19,991 nt of DNA, taken from positions 1 to 19,991 of the forward strand of contig CACZRW010000007.1 in NCBI GenBank assembly GCA_902783675.1, written 5' to 3'. Below the pieces are notes generated by a model. The model saw nothing but the letters and a program-made list of their open reading frames with translations. It did not search any database and was not told the origin of the DNA. Below, piece after piece: positions 14,297-19,991 of this stretch; within the stretch, counting starts at the first letter, position 1; each line of letters begins with the position of its first letter. The stretch is from an uncultured Pseudomonadota bacterium. Lineage in GTDB: Bacteria; Pseudomonadota; Alphaproteobacteria; CACZRW01. Position numbers and translations under genes: made by a program.

Positions 14297-14890
14297 ATGA
14301 AACTTTCCACTTTGTGCTTTTCTTTATTAGCTTTGCCGCTTGCTGTCTCCTGCGCCACCGACGATGAGCCTCAAACATCTCCTCTTAACGCGGAGCTTTC
14401 TCCTAAAAATGTTTGGGACGGCAAAACTTTCCCCACCTCCGAGGTTTGCGCAAAGCATGGTGGCTTTGCCAAAAGCCCTTCGTTTTTGATACATTCCGCC
14501 CCGCAAGGCACTAATGTAATTCTGGTTTCCTTTAACAATGACTCCGTTGACGGCATGGACAAGGGCGGACTTGGCACCATCGGCTATATTTACGAGCCAA
14601 ACAAAAACGGTGAGCCTGTCCTGCTTAATTCCGTAAAGGCCGGAGAAGTTAAACTCCCCAAAGGAGTGTTTTTGGAAAAGCCGCACCGCTATACCGAAGC
14701 AGCGCCTTCGGCATACTATGCGCCTTGTAAACCTGCCAAAGGACAAGAAAAATACAGCGTCACCTTAACCGCCGCAAAACGCAGCGGCACTTTCGCCAAC
14801 CAAACAACCGAAGTTTTGGAAGAAGTAACTCTTCCTTTAGGCAAGCTCGGGCAATACGAGCCTTCCCTTTTTGTGTTTGAAGAAGATTAG
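14297..14890 (+). CDS. Small secreted lipoprotein, possibly a divergent PEBP-fold protein
   Basis: The 197-residue protein starts with a lipoprotein-type signal (MKLSTLCFSLLALPLAVSC); C19 would be lipidated, although A at -3 is less usual than L. The body has features that remind me of the phosphatidylethanolamine-binding (YbhB/RKIP) family: a segment CAKHGG...SPSFLIHSAPQGTN like the family's SP-x-L-x-W-x-P-x-GT region, and SAYYAPCKPAKGQEKYSVTL like its YxGPCPP...HRY region. The usual ligand-site Asp/His residues are not obvious, so any such protein would be highly diverged. AAGGAG sits 5 nt before the ATG. tolB begins 12 nt after its stop, so the two are probably one operon, suggesting an envelope role. 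Function unknown. Confidence 0.75.
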   Translation: MKLSTLCFSLLALPLAVSCATDDEPQTSPLNAELSPKNVWDGKTFPTSEVCAKHGGFAKSPSFLIHSAPQGTNVILVSFNNDSVDGMDKGGLGTIGYIYEPNKNGEPVLLNSVKAGEVKLPKGVFLEKPHRYTEAAPSAYYAPCKPAKGQEKYSVTLTAAKRSGTFANQTTEVLEEVTLPLGKLGQYEPSLFVFEED

Positions 14891-14902
14891 CGGTAACTGC
14901 CA

Positions 14903-16225
14903 ATGAAAAACTGTTTTGCAATCCTTACGGTAATATTGTTAGCCCTTTGCCTTTCCTTTTCCCTTGCGCCTCAAACAAGGGCCGAGCTTCGCATAGATGT
15001 ATCGGGGGCGCATTCCGAGCCTATGCCGATTGCGATTCCGACATTCCTTGCTTCGTCTGATATTGCGAAGCCCGTAGCCGAAAACATCACAAAAGTTGTT
15101 TCCGCCGACTTGGAACGCTCGGGGCTTTTTTCAATCATGAATCCCGACAGCTTTGTGCAAAAGTTCACTTCGGTAAACGAGATGCCGAAGTTCAACGATT
15201 GGCAGGTAATATCCGCCGCCGCTCTTGTCCAAGGTGCGGTTGAGGAGCAGACAGACGACAAACTCAAAGTATCATTCCGCCTGTGGGATGTCTTTGCCTC
15301 TATGCAAATGGAAGGTAAAGTAATGACGACCCGAGCCGGTAACTGGCGCCGCATCGCGCACATAATCGCTGATGCCATTTATAAGCGCATCACCGGAGAG
15401 GCGGGCTACTTTGATACGCGCATAGTTTACATAGCGGAAACAGGACCTAAGGAAGCTCGCATAAAACGCTTGGCGGTAATGGATCAAGACGGCGAGAATG
15501 TCAAAGTCTTAACCGACGGCAAAGCCATGGTTTTAACCCCTCGCTTTTCGCCTAACATGCAGCAAATTACTTACCTTTCCTATTACAACAACCGCCCTCG
15601 CGTTTACCTTTTTGATATTGAAACCGGGAAGCAATCGGTTGTCGGTAATTTCCCCGGCATGACTTTTGCCCCGCGCTTTTCGCCCGACGGTAAAAGCATC
15701 ATCATGAGCATGGCAATCGGCGGCAACAGCGAAATCTATAAAATGGATTTAAAGACGAAAAAGACGGTTAGACTCACCAACCACCCTGCCATAGACACTT
15801 CGCCTTCGTATTCTCCCGACGGCAAATATATCACCTTCAACTCGGATAGAAGCGGCACTCAACAACTTTATGTAATGAAGGCCGACGGCAAAGATGTTCG
15901 CCGCATCAGCTTTGGAAATGGCAAATACGCCACTCCCGTTTGGTCACCCCGCGGTGACTACATCGCCTTTACCAAGATTGCGGACAACACCTTTTATATC
16001 GGAGTAATGTTCCCCGACGGCACGGGGGAAAGGCAACTTGCCGAGGGCTATCTGGTTGAAGCTCCGACATGGGCTCCGAACGGCCGCGTCCTCACATATT
16101 TTAAGCAGCCTTCACCCGATGACGAGGTTAAAATCTACACCGTGGACATCACCGGCTATAACGAGCGCATGATTGACACCCCGACCGAGGCTTCTGACCC
16201 CGCTTGGTCCCCGTTATTGCCCTAG
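14903..16225 (+). CDS. tolB: Tol-Pal system periplasmic beta-propeller protein TolB
   Basis: TolB is the periplasmic part of the Tol-Pal machine, which draws the outer membrane inward at division by controlling Pal. The 440 residues have a Sec signal peptide (cleavage expected after TRA, residue 27), an N-terminal domain (about 28-150), and a six-bladed propeller with repeated FSP/YSPDGK-type blades (for example SPDGKSIIMS and SPDGKYITFNSDRSG), ending PAWSPLLP. The length matches the family. It follows the lipoprotein gene by 12 nt with a weak ribosome-binding site, suggesting translational coupling. Unlike the usual tolQRAB-pal order, it is on the opposite strand from tolQRA and convergent with tolA (43 nt between stops). 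No pal follows it within the window. Confidence 0.96.
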   Translation: MKNCFAILTVILLALCLSFSLAPQTRAELRIDVSGAHSEPMPIAIPTFLASSDIAKPVAENITKVVSADLERSGLFSIMNPDSFVQKFTSVNEMPKFNDWQVISAAALVQGAVEEQTDDKLKVSFRLWDVFASMQMEGKVMTTRAGNWRRIAHIIADAIYKRITGEAGYFDTRIVYIAETGPKEARIKRLAVMDQDGENVKVLTDGKAMVLTPRFSPNMQQITYLSYYNNRPRVYLFDIETGKQSVVGNFPGMTFAPRFSPDGKSIIMSMAIGGNSEIYKMDLKTKKTVRLTNHPAIDTSPSYSPDGKYITFNSDRSGTQQLYVMKADGKDVRRISFGNGKYATPVWSPRGDYIAFTKIADNTFYIGVMFPDGTGERQLAEGYLVEAPTWAPNGRVLTYFKQPSPDDEVKIYTVDITGYNERMIDTPTEASDPAWSPLLP

Positions 16226-16268
16226 GTATTTCTGACAATCGTAAGCCGACAGAAACAGAGAAAAAGAC

Positions 16269-17171
16269 TTACTTCACCCCGCCCGTAAGAGGATTGAAGA
16301 AGAACACCATATTCTGCCATATCTCATACTTATCTGGATGTCTGGAAGCCAGCAAATAAAAGGGCGACTCCTCGCCTTTATTACCGCAGATATAAACCGC
16401 CCGCCTTGCGCTTTCGGCCACCGAGCGGAAAGCCGAATCCCCGCCATAGCGCAGAGTATCGGCAATTTTCACTGCCGCCACCGTCCCATCTGCCCTAAGC
16501 GATACCCTCACCTCAATAAGCATATCACCGATTCCCCTTGCCCCGGGATCAAGGTTCCAACACTCGCGCATCTTCGCGGCAATAGCGTCCTTTTCGGATA
16601 TGGTTAAATCCCGCATATAGTTGCCAAGTGCCCCGTCTTTAACCCCTTTGTCACTTTCGGGTGCGGGCTCGTCCTTTATGGAAGCTTTGATTTTTTCAAC
16701 CGAGGCAAGCAAAGTTTTTATATCGTTTTTTCGCTCGTCGGCTTTTTTCTTTTGCTCGGCCTTTTCGTCTTTTTTCTCGGATTTCTTATCGGCCTTTTTC
16801 TCGTCCGCCTTCTTTGTTTCAACGGCTTTCACATCTGCCTTTTCCTCTTTTTTAGGCTCGGCTTTAGGGGAAGGAGGAGGTAAAGGCTTTGTCTCAACCT
16901 TAGGCGTTTTATCCTCCTTTTTTACCTCCCTTTTGACCTCTTTTTTTACTTCTTTCTTCGCCTCTTTTTTCTTTTCAACCTTCTTGGGCAAATTAGTTTT
17001 TTCGGCGATTTTAAGTTGCGACAAGTCAATCATGATGGGCAAGTCGTCCTTGAACTCGCGCGCAGGTTTTGAATACAAGAAAGGCAAGTCTAAAAGGACA
17101 ACAATCACGACCACGATATGCAGAGCGATTGAAGCATAAAAAGGCCTTTTCATATCCCTTTCATTTTTCAC
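16269..17171 (-). CDS. tolA: Tol-Pal system protein TolA (TonB-like)
   Basis: TolA spans the periplasm and carries energy from TolQR to TolB and Pal. The 300-residue protein has a short cytoplasmic start, one membrane segment (about 12-33) with the S14xxxH18 motif used to contact TolQ, a long Lys/Glu/Ala-rich helical stalk (about 60-160, many KKE and KKA units), and a C-terminal TonB/TolA domain (about 190-300: ISEKDAIAAKMRECWNLDPG). The predicted start is GTG at 17171, 9 nt after the tolR stop. An in-frame ATG at 17153 is possible, but its AAAGGG is only 2 nt away. It is the last visible gene of the ruvAB-ybgC-tolQRA run, where tolB would normally follow. Confidence 0.9.
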   Translation of the reverse strand: MKNERDMKRPFYASIALHIVVVIVVLLDLPFLYSKPAREFKDDLPIMIDLSQLKIAEKTNLPKKVEKKKEAKKEVKKEVKREVKKEDKTPKVETKPLPPPSPKAEPKKEEKADVKAVETKKADEKKADKKSEKKDEKAEQKKKADERKNDIKTLLASVEKIKASIKDEPAPESDKGVKDGALGNYMRDLTISEKDAIAAKMRECWNLDPGARGIGDMLIEVRVSLRADGTVAAVKIADTLRYGGDSAFRSVAESARRAVYICGNKGEESPFYLLASRHPDKYEIWQNMVFFFNPLTGGVK

Positions 17172-17180
17172 CTTACACCA

Positions 17181-17618
17181 CTACCTTTTTTTAAAATTTT
17201 CTTTAGGATCGGTTTTAAGTCCGACTTTCATAATTCCTTCGGCACGCAACATCGCCATCAATTCCACTACATCACCGTAAGCGGCTTTCTTATCCGCGCT
17301 GATAATAATTTGAATGGCAGGATTGCTGGTAGTAATTGACTTTACCTTAGGGATAACATCTTGCTTTTTATACTCGGTATCGGCAATAAAAATGCGCCCT
17401 TTGGCATCAATTCCTATATCCAAAGACTTATCGCTACCTTCAATGACTTTGCCGTCCCCTTTGGGCAAATCCAAAGTAATACCGGAAGTAAGCAAAGGCG
17501 CCGTAACCATAAAGATTATAAGCAAGACCAACATTACATCCACCATAGGCGTAACATTGATTTCGCTCATCATGGCGCGCCGCCGTCCCCCTCTGTTTTT
17601 TGCAAAAGATATTGCCAC
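17181..17618 (-). CDS. tolR: Tol-Pal system protein TolR (ExbD family)
   Basis: TolR forms the proton-driven stator with TolQ. The 145 residues have an N-terminal RGGRRRAMMSEINVTPMVD signature, a single membrane segment (about 25-45) with the essential aspartate D27, and a periplasmic ExbD/TolR domain (PKGDGKVIEG, VSADKKAAYGDVV-type segment). The start codon is GTG with AAGGA about 8 nt upstream, inside the end of tolQ. One nucleotide separates it from the tolQ stop. Confidence 0.95.
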   Translation of the reverse strand: MAISFAKNRGGRRRAMMSEINVTPMVDVMLVLLIIFMVTAPLLTSGITLDLPKGDGKVIEGSDKSLDIGIDAKGRIFIADTEYKKQDVIPKVKSITTSNPAIQIIISADKKAAYGDVVELMAMLRAEGIMKVGLKTDPKENFKKR

Positions 17619-17619
17619 C

Positions 17620-18354
17620 TTATTTTTCCTTTTCCTTAGCCTTAGCAGACTTTACATCAATTTGTCGCGACATAATGGCAGCGAACTCACCGGAAAAGTT
17701 TTCAAGCCTCACGCCGATTTTATCTATATCCGAAGAAAGCTTGTTATAGGCAATCACCGCAGGAATCGCCGCCACCAATCCCAAGGCAGTAGCAAACAAT
17801 GCCTCGGCAATACCGGGAGCAACCACTGCCAGCGAAGTATTGTTTGAAAGCCCGATGGAGTGGAAGCTGTTCATAATTCCCCACACCGTCCCGAACAGCC
17901 CGACAAAAGGCGCGACCGCGCCGGTTGAAGCTAAAAACGGCATACGATTCTCTAAATATCCCATTTCCCTATCCATGGTTATTTTCATCACGCGCTCAAT
18001 ACGCTGTTGCACTCCCACGGTAAGATTGCCCTTTTGCACCACGAAGCTGGAGGATTTCCACTCTTTGGTAGCGGCAACGAATATCGCTTCCATAGGATTT
18101 TTCGGCCCTCCTTTTATCTCGTCATAAAGCTCGTCAAGGCTCATACCCGACCAAAACTTATCCTCAAACTTTTTCATTGAAAGGCGGATTTTGCGAAAGC
18201 CGGAAAGCTTTTGGAATATAATCGCCCAGCACCACACCGAAGCGGCAAGAAGCGCCAGAATAACCAGCTTCACGACAACATCTGCTTGCCAAAACAAAGT
18301 GGAAAGCGACAAATTCCCCGCATTTGCGATTGTATTTATAGCTTCAACCTCCAT
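17620..18354 (-). CDS. tolQ: Tol-Pal system protein TolQ (MotA/ExbB family)
   Basis: TolQ is the proton-channel subunit of the Tol motor. The 244 residues have three membrane segments (about 27-48, 140-163 and 177-203) with the family blocks LASTGAVAPFVGLFGTVWGI (141-160) and APGIAEALFATALGLVAAIP (179-198). The ATG overlaps the ybgC stop by one base (TAATG), and AAGGAG at the end of ybgC is its ribosome-binding site, so the two are coupled. Confidence 0.97.
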   Translation of the reverse strand: MEVEAINTIANAGNLSLSTLFWQADVVVKLVILALLAASVWCWAIIFQKLSGFRKIRLSMKKFEDKFWSGMSLDELYDEIKGGPKNPMEAIFVAATKEWKSSSFVVQKGNLTVGVQQRIERVMKITMDREMGYLENRMPFLASTGAVAPFVGLFGTVWGIMNSFHSIGLSNNTSLAVVAPGIAEALFATALGLVAAIPAVIAYNKLSSDIDKIGVRLENFSGEFAAIMSRQIDVKSAKAKEKEK

Positions 18355-18779
18355 TATTTATCTTCTCCTTCATACATGTACTCGGCATAGGCTTTCTTCA
18401 TATCTTCGGGAAAGCGCACCGGCCGCCCTGTTTCCTTGTTAACCATGGTAACCTTTACTTTAGCAATTGCCAAAGTCTCATCACCGCGCTTAAACTCCTG
18501 CCTGAAAGTCCCGAAAGCCGCACCTTGTTCCAACACCGAACAAACTATATCTATTTCGTCATCTAACAAGGCGGGACGCTTATATTGGATTTCAAAGGCC
18601 GCAACCACAAAGACTTGCCCGGCTTCCATTAATTTTCTGCTAGAGTATTGCGGAGCAATCGCCATGTGCCAATGAGTTCTTGCCTGCTCGCACAAGTAAA
18701 CATAATTGCCGTGATAGACGACCCCTCCGGCATCGGTATCCTTAAAATATATTCTGGTTCTGTAAGTAAATGTTTTCAT
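18354..18779 (-). CDS. ybgC: Acyl-CoA thioesterase YbgC (hotdog fold)
   Basis: YbgC is a cytosolic 4-hydroxybenzoyl-CoA-thioesterase-like enzyme that hydrolyses short acyl-CoA or acyl carrier protein esters and is nearly always encoded before tolQ. The 141 residues show the family signature FKDTDAGGVVYHGNY (12-26), with catalytic D16 and neighbouring H23. The ATG at 18779 has AGGA 6 nt upstream and is preferred over a TTG two codons earlier, which would overlap that site. The gene follows ruvB after 28 nt. Confidence 0.95.
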   Translation of the reverse strand: MKTFTYRTRIYFKDTDAGGVVYHGNYVYLCEQARTHWHMAIAPQYSSRKLMEAGQVFVVAAFEIQYKRPALLDDEIDIVCSVLEQGAAFGTFRQEFKRGDETLAIAKVKVTMVNKETGRPVRFPEDMKKAYAEYMYEGEDK

Positions 18780-18807
18780 CTTCAATCCTATTTTTAGTTA
18801 TTATAAA

Positions 18808-19833
18808 TTAATCAAACTCGAACTCTTCCATTCCGCTGGGAGCAGGAAGGCCAAGGTGCCTATACCCCGCCGCCGACAGCACTCGCCCGCGCGGCGTCCT
18901 TTGCACCAAGCCCATTTGCAACAAGAAAGGCTCTATAACCTCCTCTATGGTATCGCGCTCCTCGGAAAGTGCCGCTGCCAAAGTATCTGCACCCACAGGC
19001 CCGCCGGCATACTTTTCCGATATGCACATCAAGTAACGCCTATCCATGGCGTCCAAGCCCTTCGCATCAACATCTAAGCGGCACAAAGCCTTATCCGCAA
19101 TTTCCTTATCAATGGTTTTCGCACCGGCTACAACGGCAAAGTCCCGCACCCGCTTCAACAGCCGTCCTGCCACTCGCGGTGTCCCGCGTGCCCGCTTGGC
19201 AATCTCGGCAGCACCGTCCTCGGATATCGGCATATTAAGCACACTCGCACCGCGCAAAACAATTTCTTCTAAATCCTTCGGCTCATAAAAATCAAGGTGC
19301 AAGGGAATCCCGAACCTGTCGCGCAAAGGAGTGGTAAGCAGTCCCGACCTTGTAGTCGCTCCGACCAAAGTAAACGGTTGCAAGTCAATTCTGACCGAAC
19401 GAGCGGCGGGCCCTTCGCCTATAATCAAATCCAGCTGAAAGTCCTCCATAGCGGAATAAAGCACTTCTTCAATCGCAGGATTAAGGCGGTGAATTTCATC
19501 AATAAACAGCACATCGCCCTTTTCCAAATTGGTAAGAATAGCTGCCAAATCACCCGCTCTGGCAATCATAGGCCCGGAAGTTGCGCGAAAGTTTACGCCA
19601 AGCTCTCTTGCCACAATTTGCGCCAGCGTAGTTTTGCCAAGCCCCGGCGGACCGTATAACAGCACATGATCCATGGCATCGGCCCTGGCCTTAGCCGCTT
19701 CTATAAAGACTTTTATGTTATCCTTTACCTTCTTCTGCCCGATGAATTCGGCAAGCGTAAGCGGACGAAAAGACGCCCCTTCTGCCACATCATCCTTTTG
19801 CTTTTTGGGAGCGACCACTCTTTCCTCTATCAT
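18808..19833 (-). CDS. ruvB: Holliday junction branch-migration helicase RuvB
   Basis: RuvB is the AAA+ motor that, guided by RuvA, moves Holliday junctions during recombination repair. The 341 residues contain Walker A GPPGLGKT (61-68), Walker B DVLFIDEIH (107-115), sensor 1 LVGATTRSG (156-164), the arginine-finger region LRDRFG (170-175), and the C-terminal winged helix (TPRGRVLSAAGYRHLG). Its ATG overlaps the ruvA stop by 4 nt (ATGA). It leads into ybgC-tolQRA, the common proteobacterial order. Confidence 0.98.
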   Translation of the reverse strand: MIEERVVAPKKQKDDVAEGASFRPLTLAEFIGQKKVKDNIKVFIEAAKARADAMDHVLLYGPPGLGKTTLAQIVARELGVNFRATSGPMIARAGDLAAILTNLEKGDVLFIDEIHRLNPAIEEVLYSAMEDFQLDLIIGEGPAARSVRIDLQPFTLVGATTRSGLLTTPLRDRFGIPLHLDFYEPKDLEEIVLRGASVLNMPISEDGAAEIAKRARGTPRVAGRLLKRVRDFAVVAGAKTIDKEIADKALCRLDVDAKGLDAMDRRYLMCISEKYAGGPVGADTLAAALSEERDTIEEVIEPFLLQMGLVQRTPRGRVLSAAGYRHLGLPAPSGMEEFEFD

Positions 19834-19991
19834 TTAGCAAACTCCTTTAATGCTTCGCGAATAAGCTCGGCCGTTTTCATATTTTTGTCTTTTGATGCGA
19901 GCTTATTTACCGCCATCACCGCCTCCAGCTTGGAATAACCGAGATTGACCAAAGCCGAAACCGCATCTTCAATCTCGCTTCTTTCACCGCC
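19830..19991 (-). CDS. ruvA: Holliday junction protein RuvA, C-terminal part (runs off the right edge)
   Basis: Only the last 53 residues are present, ending ELIREALKEFAK. They match RuvA domain III, which binds and regulates RuvB (EIEDAVSALVNLGYSKLEA, with the family's helix pattern). The frame is open to the window edge, and its TGA stop overlaps the ruvB ATG by 4 nt. The DNA-binding part lies outside the window. Confidence 0.93.
   Translation of the reverse strand, partial: GGERSEIEDAVSALVNLGYSKLEAVMAVNKLASKDKNMKTAELIREALKEFAK

Noticed and set aside
16229..16255. TTTCTG / CAGAAA inverted repeat between tolB and tolA as a terminator
   Set aside because: The stem is only 6 bp, the loop is long and no U-tract follows in either direction.
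16621..17139. 172-codon Ser/Phe-rich plus-strand frame opposite tolA
   Set aside because: It is the complement of the Lys/Glu-rich TolA stalk (AAA/GAA codons read as TTT/TTC); not a real gene.

Overview
The window is a compact chromosomal segment of a moderate-GC alphaproteobacterium. The evidence is a DUF4167 gene beside clpB, an alphaproteobacterial-type RpoH promoter in front of clpB, the ispG-prfA-prmC block, and the rlmB / tRNA-Tyr / tRNA-Gly / tuf and ruvAB-ybgC-tolQRA neighbourhoods. I suspect an uncultured host- or gut-associated lineage, but that is inference only. Nearly every gene is housekeeping. I see no insertion sequence, prophage, CRISPR array, toxin-antitoxin pair or defence cluster.

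Layout. Positions 1-526 (minus) hold a tRNA-Tyr, tRNA-Gly, tuf transcription unit; tuf runs off the left edge. Positions 622-5983 (plus) hold rlmB, then a type I-beta DAHP synthase directly followed by aroB (steps 1 and 2 of the shikimate pathway), then a membrane-anchored M23 murein endopeptidase, then an unrecognised acidic protein with two near-identical 27-residue repeats. That last gene has its own good promoter and a bidirectional terminator shared with clpB. Positions 6065-8635 (minus) encode ClpB behind an RpoH-type promoter. DUF4167 (8871-9413) is on the plus strand, divergent from clpB and convergent with prmC. Positions 9431-14220 (minus) run comF, rodZ-like, ispG, prfA, prmC; the last three are tightly packed.

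Positions 14297-16225 (plus) hold a small lipoprotein, possibly a divergent PEBP-fold protein, then tolB. Positions 16269-19991 (minus) hold ruvA (partial), ruvB, ybgC, tolQ, tolR, tolA. tolB is thus turned around to face tolA, and pal is not in the window.

How the genes work together. PrmC methylates the GGQ glutamine of the RF1 encoded just before it. TolQ, TolR and TolA form the inner-membrane motor and TolB the periplasmic partner of the Tol-Pal system. The M23 peptidase and RodZ-like protein also serve the cell wall. The best candidate for undescribed biology is the repeat protein at 5318-5983. The other points worth a second look are rearranged neighbourhoods (tolB, DUF4167), the DAHP synthase class, and several promoter or palindrome features.
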